DNA of 41,541 nt from Deltaproteobacteria bacterium (GTDB lineage Bacteria; JAMCPX01): assembly GCA_023381995.1 (NCBI GenBank), contig JAMCVD010000065.1, positions 1 to 41,541 of the forward strand, in the 5' to 3' direction. Every line of letters starts with the position of its first letter. Position 1 is the stretch's first letter. Under the pieces are notes generated by a model that worked only from the letters and a program-made list of their open reading frames with translations, was not told where the DNA came from and searched no databases. Of this stretch, positions 1 to 7,772 are shown one piece after another. The translations under genes were made by a program, and so were the position numbers.

Positions 1-95
1 TACTTTGGCACTCATACCAAGTGTACCTTCAAATCATATTTCGTGTGCGTTCCGGTATGATATTGTCGCATGCAACCACATTAGCACACTTTTCG

Positions 96-118
96 CTTCG
101 CCTGAAGGCGAGGGTTTT
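96..118 (+). terminator. Possible weak intrinsic terminator
   Basis: A 7-bp stem (CTTCGCC / GGCGAGG, one G-T pair) closes a TGAA loop and is followed by TTTT. It would end a gene lying left of the window. The stem is short, so this is tentative. The rest of 1-180 shows no coding signal. Confidence 0.3.
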
Positions 119-180
119 CAACCATCCAAGAATAGGACAATAAAATCATTTTATTGGTAAGAAAGAAACGCATCATTTAC

Positions 181-207
181 TTCACAATCTATTTTATTTG
201 TTATAAT
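181..207 (+). promoter_or_regulatory. Candidate sigma70 promoter of the flippase gene
   Basis: A perfect TATAAT lies at 202-207. TTCACA at 181-186 is a five-of-six -35 match with a short 15-bp spacer. The -10 ends only 8 bases before the ATG at 216 and no Shine-Dalgarno is visible, so the transcript would be almost leaderless if this is the true promoter. Confidence 0.33.
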
Positions 208-215
208 AAGCAAGC

Positions 216-1751
216 ATGTCTTTATCAAAAATTCTAATAAAAAACGCCCTGAGTAATTATACTGGATTTGTTGTTTCTGCACTTGTGGGTATTTTTATAT
301 CACCTATTGTTGTTCATCATCTTGGCAATATTGGTTATGGATTATGGGCACTTTTCCAGTCATTCTTCGGATATTTCGGCCTGCTTGATCTTGGACTTGG
401 TGTGTCAGTGGTCAAATACATTTCTGAATTCAGGGCAAGGGGTGAGCAGGACAACGTAAATATCTTCGGTTCGACTATCTATTTTACATACATCCTGCTC
501 GGCATTATTGGCATGCTGATCGCATTTGGTCTGGCACCATTTGTTACAAAGATCTTCATAATACCCACAGGCTACAGACACATTGCGTTTTACGGTATGC
601 TTATCAGTGGTTTGAATATTGCCATTATATTCCCTATGAGCCTTCAATTGAATAGCCTTGCTGCACATCAACGCTATGACCTGACCAATGGCATTGCTAT
701 AACAAGGCAGATTATCTATGCAATATCCGTTATACTTTTGCTCAAGCATGGATTCGGTCTGCTTGAGTTGTTTTTGCTCAATTTCGTGTTATCCATATTC
801 ACATTTCTTGTAAGCCATTTCCTTGTTGTTTTTAAATATAAGCTTATTCACTTTCATCTTAAGCTTTACAGATTCAGTATGCTCAAGACAGCATATCGTT
901 ACAGTATATTCGCTTTTTTATTCAATCTTGCAGGACAATTATTAAGTATTGGAAACCTTATTATTAGTACTATGCTGAGTATTGAGTTTGTTACTTATTT
1001 TGCTTTAGCAAATAAACTTGTGGTGATCATTAGCAGTACTGTTGGTTCAATGTTAAATGTAACTACACCTACATTCTCAACATTGTGGGCAATCAATGCC
1101 AAAGAAAAGATTAGGTTTGCCTATTTAGAGATCACAAAGGCGGTTACACTTATCTCTCTGCCTATTTCAATGGTTGTGATAATTTTCAGCGATCCCATCA
1201 TGGAGATATGGGTTGGAAATGGGTATCATCTTGCTGCTTTATCGCTTGTTCTTTTAACGGTTGTGTCATTTATCCATAATATCGCTTACATTACCGATCA
1301 TCTTTTACTAAGCATGGGAAAACCAAAACCTGCTGCAATTTCAATTGCCATTGCAGCAATAGCAAACCTATTATTGGCAATTCTGCTGACAAGATGGATC
1401 GCAAAGGATTATGGTGCAGGCTACGGCGTGCTGGGTATACCCATCGCACTGGGTTTGACCATGAATGCCGTGGACCTATTTTTCCTGCCCTGGTATGTAA
1501 ACAGGATCATTGAACTGCCGCATAGGGAATATATCAAGATCTTCATCAAGCCATTACTCTTTATCATCCCGGCCGCCATCCTTGCCTTGCTGATACGGCA
1601 TTACTTTACACCGCATAAGCTGATTGTGTTTGTGCTCGAGAGTGCGATTATCGGTCTTTTCTATTGGGGACTTTACTACCTGTTCGGACTGACAGACGAT
1701 GAGAAGGCACGGTATGTGGGGTACGTAAGACAGTTTGTGCACAAGAGTTAG
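216..1751 (+). CDS. Wzx-type polysaccharide flippase (MOP/MATE superfamily)
   Basis: A 511-residue, strongly hydrophobic protein with about 12-14 predicted membrane segments throughout. It begins with the typical Wzx N-terminus, where helix 1 is followed by a G-x-G-x-x-x-LW stretch and a GLLDLG motif near residues 55-60. Family members move undecaprenyl-linked O-antigen or capsule repeat units across the inner membrane. The length fits the family. The ATG at 216 has no clear ribosome site. The gene is AT-rich like the glycan operon at 3.4-9.2 kb, although it reads the other way and is separated from it by two toxin-antitoxin modules. Its last 55 codons resemble a gene fragment at 2390-2563, so a paralogue once stood next to it. 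The substrate cannot be told from sequence. Confidence 0.88.
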   Translation: MSLSKILIKNALSNYTGFVVSALVGIFISPIVVHHLGNIGYGLWALFQSFFGYFGLLDLGLGVSVVKYISEFRARGEQDNVNIFGSTIYFTYILLGIIGMLIAFGLAPFVTKIFIIPTGYRHIAFYGMLISGLNIAIIFPMSLQLNSLAAHQRYDLTNGIAITRQIIYAISVILLLKHGFGLLELFLLNFVLSIFTFLVSHFLVVFKYKLIHFHLKLYRFSMLKTAYRYSIFAFLFNLAGQLLSIGNLIISTMLSIEFVTYFALANKLVVIISSTVGSMLNVTTPTFSTLWAINAKEKIRFAYLEITKAVTLISLPISMVVIIFSDPIMEIWVGNGYHLAALSLVLLTVVSFIHNIAYITDHLLLSMGKPKPAAISIAIAAIANLLLAILLTRWIAKDYGAGYGVLGIPIALGLTMNAVDLFFLPWYVNRIIELPHREYIKIFIKPLLFIIPAAILALLIRHYFTPHKLIVFVLESAIIGLFYWGLYYLFGLTDDEKARYVGYVRQFVHKS

Positions 1752-1785
1752 AGAATGATGGCTTCGATCATCTTTGTAGTGAAGT

Positions 1786-2007
1786 TTATCTTGTTGCTTT
1801 TGAGTGCCTTGACACCTGATATTTTGCGATAAGCTGTCTAACAGTAGGTACTAATTGAACGGGAACTTCTATTATACTCTGAGTTCTATCCTTATAGGCT
1901 GTCTCATCTTCGGCTAAAGTTTCCTTCTCAGTTTGTTTTTCATAATGTGTGAGGACTCTCAGTACCTTTTCTTCATCCCATCCTTTGGGAAATTTATTTT
2001 TTTTCAT
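1786..2007 (-). CDS. Small antitoxin-like protein of TA module 1
   Basis: A 73-residue basic/acidic protein with the recognisable start FPKGWDEEKVLRVL, a common family lying beside DUF4258/BrnT-like proteins. Its ATG overlaps the stop of the upstream toxin-like gene by four bases (ATGA), and an AGGAGG lies inside the 3' end of that gene. This implies translational coupling. The C-terminal half (VPVQLVPTVRQLIAKY) looks like a helical DNA-binding or toxin-contact segment. The antitoxin role is inferred from size, order and partner; activity is not shown. Confidence 0.65.
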   Translation of the reverse strand: MKKNKFPKGWDEEKVLRVLTHYEKQTEKETLAEDETAYKDRTQSIIEVPVQLVPTVRQLIAKYQVSRHSKATR

Positions 2008-2285
2008 TTTTTCTTCCGCCTCCTGCGTTTATAAGCCATTAGTGGTTTGCCAATTAATTCAAAAGCTGTTATAACAAAAATACTTTCTGGTTCTGGATCC
2101 GGGACATAAACAACTCTTAGATAACGGCCTCCACGAGTTTGCCCCAGGGCTATTCGTGAACCTTCTTTGCCGGGTCGATCTTCTCCAGGCTTTAACAAAA
2201 CATCTTCCACCTCATTCTCAAATACGTTATGGGTATAAATATGCGGTAAATCTGTTTCTGAATCAATATAGTAACGAATTTTCAT
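2004..2285 (-). CDS. DUF4258/BrnT-like toxin of TA module 1
   Basis: A 93-residue protein with a RelE/BrnT-like layout: an N-terminal IRYYIDSETDLPHIYTHNV strand-helix segment, a central GxTRGGRYLRVVYV beta core, then IFVITAFEL and a lysine/arginine-rich tail. Such proteins are usually annotated as DUF4258 or BrnT-like and act as ribonuclease-type toxins where tested. It is transcribed first, with the antitoxin overlapping its stop. A possible promoter lies just upstream (TATACT -10 a few bases before the ATG), so the message may have a very short leader. Placement in a surface-glycan locus next to a flippase fragment suggests acquisition with mobile DNA. Confidence 0.65.
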   Translation of the reverse strand: MKIRYYIDSETDLPHIYTHNVFENEVEDVLLKPGEDRPGKEGSRIALGQTRGGRYLRVVYVPDPEPESIFVITAFELIGKPLMAYKRRRRKKK

Positions 2286-2389
2286 AAGTATATCATAAAT
2301 AAATTTTTATATCCAAGGAACTACTTTTGACTTTATAAGAAAATTATAATCTCCAGCAACATTAGTCAAGCGAATGGAAGAGAATTTCT

Positions 2390-2563
2390 ATGTTTGCCCT
2401 GGCTATAAAGCACTACTACGGGCCGCACAGGCTGATTGTCTTTGTTCTTGAAAGCGCTGTTATCGGCTTCTTCTACTGGGGACTGTACTACCTGTTCGGA
2501 CTGACAGAAGTGGAGAAGACACGGTATGCGGGGTATTTAAAGCAGTTCGTGGGGAAACAGTGA
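2390..2563 (+). pseudogene. 3' fragment of a second Wzx flippase gene
   Basis: An in-frame stretch of 57 codons ends in TGA at 2561-2563. It reads ALAIKHYYGPHRLIVFVLES and then GFFYWGLYYLFGLTEVEKTRY. This closely matches the C-terminal residues of the flippase at 216-1751 (IRHYFTPHKLIVFVLES, then GLFYWGLYYLFGLTDDEKARY). Many third-base differences show it is a diverged paralogue, not a recent copy. The ATG at 2390 is probably fortuitous, because the fragment lacks the first ~450 residues of the family. It marks a deletion or recombination scar left of TA module 2. Confidence 0.8.
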
Positions 2564-2610
2564 AACAGAAATATCACCTTATAAGGGCACCTTTTTGCAC
2601 CAATCTTATC
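2542..2610 (+). repeat. Left copy of 69-bp direct repeat flanking TA module 2
   Basis: These 69 bases recur at 3232-3300 with two mismatches. The copy covers the last codons and stop of the flippase fragment and the following 47 bases. The second toxin-antitoxin pair lies between the copies, with 690 bp between repeat starts. Confidence 0.9.
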
Positions 2611-2688
2611 ATGCCTTATCAAGTTCTATTCCGGCAATATTGAGAAATCGGATGTCCATCTATTCCCGATCATAACGCCCCGCACCAT

Positions 2689-2716
2689 TTGACTTATCCT
2701 TAGAATAATATACATT
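2689..2716 (+). promoter_or_regulatory. Candidate promoter of TA module 2
   Basis: TTGACT at 2689-2694 and TACATT at 2711-2716 are separated by 16 bp. The -10 ends six bases before the toxin ATG and no Shine-Dalgarno is present, so this too would give a nearly leaderless message. Confidence 0.35.
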
Positions 2717-2722
2717 AATAAA

Positions 2723-2992
2723 ATGAGAATTGTATTTACAGAACATGCCAGATTTGAAGCGGAACGAAGAGGCATAAAAGAAGATACTATAAGAGATTTA
2801 ATAAATCAGCCACAACAAGAGATTCCCATTCAAAAAGGTAGAGTTATTTTTCAAAATAAATATTTTGATACTTCAATAAAAAAGGAGATGCTTTTAAGAG
2901 TTATAGGTAAAAAAGTACATAATAGGTTTATAGTAATTACTGCGTATAAAACTTCACGGATAGAAAAATACTGGGGAAAAGGAGAAAAGTAA
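2723..2992 (+). CDS. DUF4258 toxin-like protein of TA module 2
   Basis: An 89-residue protein with the DUF4258 pattern. It has an N-terminal FTEHARFEAERRGI helix, a central VIFQNKYFDT strand region, then LLRVIGKK and FIVITAYKTSRIEKYW. The last motif is typical of this RelE/HigB-like superfamily. It is followed after one base by a DUF2283 gene, the standard partner. The role as a translation-blocking toxin is inferred from the family and pairing. The module sits between two copies of a 69-bp repeat. Confidence 0.75.
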   Translation: MRIVFTEHARFEAERRGIKEDTIRDLINQPQQEIPIQKGRVIFQNKYFDTSIKKEMLLRVIGKKVHNRFIVITAYKTSRIEKYWGKGEK

Positions 2993-2993
2993 C

Positions 2994-3206
2994 ATGAAGG
3001 TAATATATGACTCCGAAACAGACTCACTGAATCTTATTTTAAGAGAAGAGAGTGTAGCAGAAAGCGATGAATTGAGAGAAGGGCTCATAATAGACTATGA
3101 TAAGAAAGGTAGGATTGTTTCCATTGAGGTTCTTGATGCCTCTGTAAATATCGAAGAACCTAAAAGCCTTATCTATGAATTGAAGGAATTGAAGCAAGCG
3201 GTATAG
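2994..3206 (+). CDS. DUF2283 antitoxin-like protein of TA module 2
   Basis: A 70-residue protein carrying the DUF2283 signature: YDSETDSLNLILRE near the N-terminus, then GLIIDYDKKGRIVSIEVLDAS. It starts one base after the toxin stop, with AAGGAG about ten bases upstream. DUF2283 proteins regularly follow DUF4258 toxins and are taken as the antitoxins. The usual DUF2283 core is complete here, so the pair is probably functional. Confidence 0.78.
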   Translation: MKVIYDSETDSLNLILREESVAESDELREGLIIDYDKKGRIVSIEVLDASVNIEEPKSLIYELKELKQAV

Positions 3207-3231
3207 AAATTATTCATTGCCTGTTCCCATC

Positions 3232-3300
3232 GCAGTTTGTGGGGAAACAGTGAAACAGAAATATCACCTTATAAGGGCACCTTTTTGCATCAATCTTATC
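3232..3300 (+). repeat. Right copy of 69-bp direct repeat flanking TA module 2
   Basis: This matches 2542-2610 at 67 of 69 positions (differences at cagtTtgt and ttgcaT). Here the repeat has no flippase coding sequence in front of it, so it is a detached copy of a flippase 3' end plus its downstream DNA. Nothing else in 3207-3418 reads as a gene. Confidence 0.9.
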
Positions 3301-3321
3301 CTGAATAGACTGGATACAATT

Positions 3322-3339
3322 AAGAATATATATATTCTT
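3322..3339 (+). other. AT-rich perfect palindrome, possible bidirectional terminator
   Basis: AAGAATATATATATTCTT is a perfect 18-bp palindrome followed by TT. It lies between the convergent TA module 2 and the glycan operon. It could be a weak terminator or a protein-binding site. The arms are almost all A/T, so a stable RNA hairpin is doubtful. Confidence 0.3.
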
Positions 3340-3418
3340 TTACGTTGTAATTGACGATGATGATGGAGAGGATTGGGTTATAAAGAATTTTTTATTTTCT
3401 TTGTCTTCTCGGAATTAT

Positions 3419-5182
3419 TTATTGGTTTGAATAATACCAGACATGGACCGGGCATTCACCACTAAAAGTTTTGATAAGCTTAAACTTATCTTCAATTTCC
3501 TTCTGGGTTACTCTATCATTGGAAAATTCACTATGTTTCAGGAAATCTTCAAAGGTTACAATTGCATAAATATTTTTATGTGTAGCTAATAACTTGTTTA
3601 ATTCTTCTACATTGTTGAGTGGTACAATGTTTTTATCATAAAATCTTACTTCATTTTTACCAAGAGAATTTGATACAATAACTACATTGCTTTGATTCCT
3701 TGATACGGTAGTTACAAAGTTTACAGCTCCCTTATAGTTCTGTATTGGCATATAGATATCCGGGAAAGCAGCAATCGACAATGCACTATACACAATCACT
3801 ACTATCAGTCCAAGGGATTTGAAATAAATTTTAGCCGATATATATAGTTCATAGGTGGAAATCGAAAGAGATAAGAGCAATATCGGGATTATAGGACATA
3901 AATATCTTTGGGCACCAACCGGAGCAATCAAGTAAACGAAAACATACGAAACAAAAAACACATTAACAAACGTGAGTACGGTCTTTTTCTTAGTCAGAAC
4001 AGAAGCTATTACAGTACTGAATAAAATGAATATTAATGTCAGAACTCTGAACTTTGAATACGAAATGACAAAAGCTAATGCATCAAGTAAGTTATAAATA
4101 TGCGAGGTAAATGTGGTATAGTGAGGTTCATAAACCGATGTGTTAAAAATAATCATACCGATTACAGGGATATAAGGGATATACAGGATAAAGCCTATCA
4201 ATAGTGTCCATATAAACGAAAGAAAATATAAAGGGACAACAGGATTCGATATTATGGTATCTTCGCTAAGATAATACTGATAGAATACAATACTGATAAG
4301 CGTGAGGCATTGAGCGCTAATAAAAAAGAGGGCATAGAGGTGTGTATAAAGTAACAACACATTGATTATTGACAGCCATATCGCTGTTCTCTTTGTAGGC
4401 TTTATAATGAGTTTTATAAACAAATATAAAGAAATAACACTAAAGAACATCAGGAACGAGTATCCTCTCATCTGAAAAGAATAATAAATATGGATTGGAT
4501 TTATAGTAAGGAAGAAGGAGGATAATATGCCTATAATTTTTTTGCCAGTCAATTTAAGCGATAAGATATAAAACAAAGGGATTGATAGTATTGATACAAG
4601 GAATGAAGGAAATCGTAAGCTCAATTCAGATACCCCGGTAATATCTGTAAATAGTTTTGTAATAATCTGCATTAAGGGGTGGGAGCCCATTGAAGATTTT
4701 GGGAATATACTATATAAAACACCTGATTTCATAAATGTTTCATATACCCCAATTTCATCCTGCCACAGACTTTGTTTTATCGGTAATATACCCAGGATAA
4801 CAGCGATAACCGTAAATATTACTATAATAATCCAATCTTTCTTATCTATACTCACATTATTATAATCTTTGATTGTTGAGGTCGTGGTAACTTCATCAGT
4901 TAAATGAAATATCCATTCCCATGTTTTAATAAAAAAGACCCCTCCGATGCTTAAAAATATAACAAGCACACCTAACTTATGCATGCCCCTATCTATTTTG
5001 TTTATATTGCCGTGCGTTCCGTATGCATGTTTTAATAGCTTACTGATGGTATCAACTGTATAAACATATACTGTGGAAGGATATTTCACATAAATGAACA
5101 GACCTACAATAAAACAGAGAAATAATAATATCTGAAAATGAGAGGAAAAAATAATTTCAACAAGGGTATTTTTCTTATTCAT
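3419..5182 (-). CDS. GT39/PMT-like membrane glycosyltransferase
   Basis: A 587-residue multi-spanning protein. The first luminal loop carries the acidic LWQDE motif (around residue 138), the usual catalytic position of GT-C enzymes such as ArnT and PMT. The following HPLMQ stretch and LSLRFPSFLVSILSIPLFYIL helix are also typical of GT39. Such enzymes transfer a sugar from a polyprenyl-phosphate donor on the periplasmic side of the inner membrane. Two extra N-terminal membrane segments precede the catalytic loop. The gene is last in a five-gene minus-strand operon and overlaps the FkbM gene by eight bases. Donor and acceptor are unknown; modification of O-antigen or lipid A is plausible. Confidence 0.82.
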   Translation of the reverse strand: MNKKNTLVEIIFSSHFQILLFLCFIVGLFIYVKYPSTVYVYTVDTISKLLKHAYGTHGNINKIDRGMHKLGVLVIFLSIGGVFFIKTWEWIFHLTDEVTTTSTIKDYNNVSIDKKDWIIIVIFTVIAVILGILPIKQSLWQDEIGVYETFMKSGVLYSIFPKSSMGSHPLMQIITKLFTDITGVSELSLRFPSFLVSILSIPLFYILSLKLTGKKIIGILSSFFLTINPIHIYYSFQMRGYSFLMFFSVISLYLFIKLIIKPTKRTAIWLSIINVLLLYTHLYALFFISAQCLTLISIVFYQYYLSEDTIISNPVVPLYFLSFIWTLLIGFILYIPYIPVIGMIIFNTSVYEPHYTTFTSHIYNLLDALAFVISYSKFRVLTLIFILFSTVIASVLTKKKTVLTFVNVFFVSYVFVYLIAPVGAQRYLCPIIPILLLSLSISTYELYISAKIYFKSLGLIVVIVYSALSIAAFPDIYMPIQNYKGAVNFVTTVSRNQSNVVIVSNSLGKNEVRFYDKNIVPLNNVEELNKLLATHKNIYAIVTFEDFLKHSEFSNDRVTQKEIEDKFKLIKTFSGECPVHVWYYSNQ

Positions 5183-5942
5183 TGTTTATAAGCTCCTTTT
5201 GGGTGATAATAATATTATAAAAAGAATCAGGATCTTTTTCTCTGAAACCGGTATCATTTAATATATCGTGGGAAAATCTTTTAAGCTTATCTTCTTCAAT
5301 AAGAAATATTTTGAAGTGCAAAGAAAAGATAAAGTTTATCATTTCTTTAATATCGACTCCCGCTTCCTTTAATCCAGCAGGCCATAATTCCGTAAGTACA
5401 ATAATATCCGGGTTAAGTTCTAATGTCTTTGCCATTCCCCTTAAGGCAAAAAATTCGCTTCCCTGTATGTCCATCTTGATAAAATCGACCTTGTATTTCT
5501 GGTTGACATATTCATCTATTGAAACAGCTTCCACTTCGTATGTTGTACCATAGCTTTTAACCGGATAAGTTCTATGAACGACATTTATTCTGTTTGAAGT
5601 ATATAGTTTTAAGGTTTTAGCAGTATCAGACACAGCTTTTTTATTCAGGACGATATTGGGGAAATGTCGGATCTCCTTTTGCAGATAATACATATTAGTC
5701 CTGTCGTGCTCGAAACAATGAACTACACCGTTCCCACCTGCAAGTTTAGATAGTAAAACGGAATAAAATCCAATATTAGCCCCTATATCAAAAACAACTA
5801 CTCCGGGATGGAGCCACTTTTTTAAAAGCGATATCTCATAAGCATCTGTTTTTTTCTTATATACAAAATATAACATCCTGTAAACAGGAACTGCATATTT
5901 ATATAGCAAGTTGGCAAGATAAAATTTATATTTATAGTTCAT
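5175..5942 (-). CDS. FkbM-family SAM-dependent methyltransferase
   Basis: A 255-residue protein with the FkbM fold. Motif I is VVVFDIGANIGFYSVLLSKL (about residues 48-67), then FEHDRTNMYYL, and the family hallmark VDFIKMDIQGSEFFALRGM near residues 150-170. FkbM enzymes O-methylate hydroxyls; in glycan loci they usually methylate a sugar. The N-terminus is basic and hydrophobic, suggesting membrane association. It lies between another methyltransferase and the GT39 gene. The ATG at 5942 is the only plausible start. The sugar position modified cannot be predicted. Confidence 0.85.
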   Translation of the reverse strand: MNYKYKFYLANLLYKYAVPVYRMLYFVYKKKTDAYEISLLKKWLHPGVVVFDIGANIGFYSVLLSKLAGGNGVVHCFEHDRTNMYYLQKEIRHFPNIVLNKKAVSDTAKTLKLYTSNRINVVHRTYPVKSYGTTYEVEAVSIDEYVNQKYKVDFIKMDIQGSEFFALRGMAKTLELNPDIIVLTELWPAGLKEAGVDIKEMINFIFSLHFKIFLIEEDKLKRFSHDILNDTGFREKDPDSFYNIIITQKELINNE

Positions 5943-5954
5943 AAGGTGATTAAC

Positions 5955-6689
5955 CTATGATTTGGTGCCCTTCTGTGCATAAATAATTAATGAGCCAGCT
6001 ATTTCTTTGAAGATCGGAATCTTCTCGATTATTCTTCCTATATCATTAACAATATGAATCAGAGAGCCAGGCGTAGCAGGATGTAAGAAGTCATAAGGGA
6101 ATATCTTAATGTTAATAAATCCTATTTCTTTCAGTGTCTTAGCTAATCTCCATCTGACAATAGCAGTTTCATCAGGAGAATCTCCGAGCCATGCTTTCAC
6201 AAAAGGTATGTTCTTTTGTATTAATATCTGGGGATTCAACATATTGGGCTCTGCAAAAACGATTTTCCCTAATGGCTTTAAAGTGCGAAATATTTCATTC
6301 AGAGCTATTTCCATATCTAAATGATGAAGAACGGAACTACCTAATATGATATCAAATGAGTTATTGTTATACGGCAGCTTATGAGCATCTGCTTGCTCAA
6401 AAATACAGTTATTGATGTTTTTTTGTCTTGCCACTTGTAATAAGGTATCAGATAAGTCAACTGCAATAATTTTAGCACCGCTTACAGCTATATTTTCTGT
6501 AAAAATACCTGTTCCACAGCCGATCTCAAGCACAGAATGGTGTGAATTCACGTGTGTAAGGTCTAAGAAATACCCTGCTCTTCTTTTGACTCGTAGTTTG
6601 CCGGCAGGAGAAGACCAGTTCCAGATGTCTTCTGCATGCTCGCTTATTTTAGCACCGTGCTGTAGTTCTCTCTCTATTCTTGAAACCAA
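5955..6689 (-). CDS. Class I SAM-dependent methyltransferase
   Basis: A 244-residue Rossmann-fold methyltransferase. Motif I is VLEIGCGTGIFTENIA (about 54-69), followed by IIAVDLSDTLL, the acidic loop FEQADAHKLPY, and FDIILGSSVLHHLD. All SAM-binding elements are intact. It starts at TTG (6689) one base after the epimerase stop (6691-6693), with a GAGAG-type ribosome site; no in-frame ATG lies upstream. Within the glycan operon it probably modifies a sugar or lipid-linked intermediate. Ubiquinone-type methyltransferases look similar, so the substrate is open. Confidence 0.78.
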   Translation of the reverse strand: MVSRIERELQHGAKISEHAEDIWNWSSPAGKLRVKRRAGYFLDLTHVNSHHSVLEIGCGTGIFTENIAVSGAKIIAVDLSDTLLQVARQKNINNCIFEQADAHKLPYNNNSFDIILGSSVLHHLDMEIALNEIFRTLKPLGKIVFAEPNMLNPQILIQKNIPFVKAWLGDSPDETAIVRWRLAKTLKEIGFINIKIFPYDFLHPATPGSLIHIVNDIGRIIEKIPIFKEIAGSLIIYAQKGTKS

Positions 6690-6690
6690 T

Positions 6691-7755
6691 TCAACTCTCT
6701 TTTTGAATGTCTCTCTTGGTATTTATAATCTCTTTAATGATTGAGATTACATCGATACTTATAGCCCATTCCGGATAGTGGGATTTTAACTTTTTGAGGT
6801 TACTTATGTAGCAGATATGATCGCCGATTCTATTGTTATCGCTATAGGTATAATCTAAAGTAAGCCCGAATGAATCTTTTAACAGATTTATGCACTCCAA
6901 TATGGAAATACTGTTATTCCTTCCTCCGCCCAGATTGTATACCTCACCCGATCGTGGCTTGTTAATAAAACACTCAAAGGCTCTTACCACATCTTTACTG
7001 TGTATCTGATCCCGCACCTGTTTACCCTTGTATCCAAATATGGTATATTTCTTACCAGTAAGGGCTGCTTTTACGAAGTAAGATAAAAACCCGTGTAATT
7101 CTACCGCACTATGAGCAGGGCCCGTCAGACACCCCCCTCTGAAACATACGGTCGGCATATTGAAGTAACGTCCGTATTCCTGAGTTACCAGATCAGCCGC
7201 GGCTTTTGACGCTCCGAATAAGCTGTGTTTGGTCCTGTCGATCCGCATCGTTTCATCTATCCCATCATAGTATGCGGGATCTTTATAATCATAGCGCGTA
7301 GGTGTCTCTATCAACTCGAGCTCGTTGGGTGTATCTCCATATACTTTATTGGTACTCATGTATATAAAGGGTGATTCAAGGGTGAACCTGCGGCTTGCTT
7401 CCAGAAGGTTAAGCGTACCGACTGCATTTGTGTCGAAATCATCAAAAGGTATCTTTGCAGCCAGATCGTGGGAAGGCTGGGAAGCACAATGGATAGTGAC
7501 GTCTGGTCTATGGGTCTTGTAAATATCCTGAATTTTTGTGCGATCCCTTATATCAACATCAAGATGTGTAAAATCTATACTGCTGTTCAGTAGAGTTTTT
7601 AAATTCCAGGATGTGTCGCCGTCCTTGCCAAAAAAGTATTTCCTTAAATTGTTGTCGATCCCTATTATTTTATGTCCCTGAGCACCAAAATACCGTACAG
7701 CCTCGGAGCCAATAAGCCCGCTGCTGCCGGTTATCAATATCTTTAATGTCTTCAT
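6691..7755 (-). CDS. NAD-dependent sugar epimerase/dehydratase, CDP-paratose 2-epimerase-like
   Basis: A 354-residue extended short-chain dehydrogenase. It has an N-terminal ILITGSSGLIGS dinucleotide loop, the CASQPSHD and MSTNKVYGD substrate segments, and a C-terminal GGGRNNSISILE region. It most resembles proteins annotated as CDP-paratose 2-epimerase (RfbE/Tyv group). The expected Tyr-x3-Lys pair reads FGASK (7210s, minus strand), so tyrosine is replaced by phenylalanine; the codon is TTC. Similar sequences with this substitution may form a subfamily, but this lowers certainty about the reaction. The ATG at 7755 is preferred over an in-frame TTG at 7767. It follows the GT2 fusion gene closely and supplies a nucleotide sugar for the locus. 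Confidence 0.75.
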   Translation of the reverse strand: MKTLKILITGSSGLIGSEAVRYFGAQGHKIIGIDNNLRKYFFGKDGDTSWNLKTLLNSSIDFTHLDVDIRDRTKIQDIYKTHRPDVTIHCASQPSHDLAAKIPFDDFDTNAVGTLNLLEASRRFTLESPFIYMSTNKVYGDTPNELELIETPTRYDYKDPAYYDGIDETMRIDRTKHSLFGASKAAADLVTQEYGRYFNMPTVCFRGGCLTGPAHSAVELHGFLSYFVKAALTGKKYTIFGYKGKQVRDQIHSKDVVRAFECFINKPRSGEVYNLGGGRNNSISILECINLLKDSFGLTLDYTYSDNNRIGDHICYISNLKKLKSHYPEWAISIDVISIIKEIINTKRDIQKES

Positions 7756-7772
7756 ACTATTTATCAAAGGTA

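Noticed and set aside
1752-1785. Small hairpin after the flippase gene considered as a terminator
   Set aside because: The stem is five A/T-rich pairs with no useful T-run.
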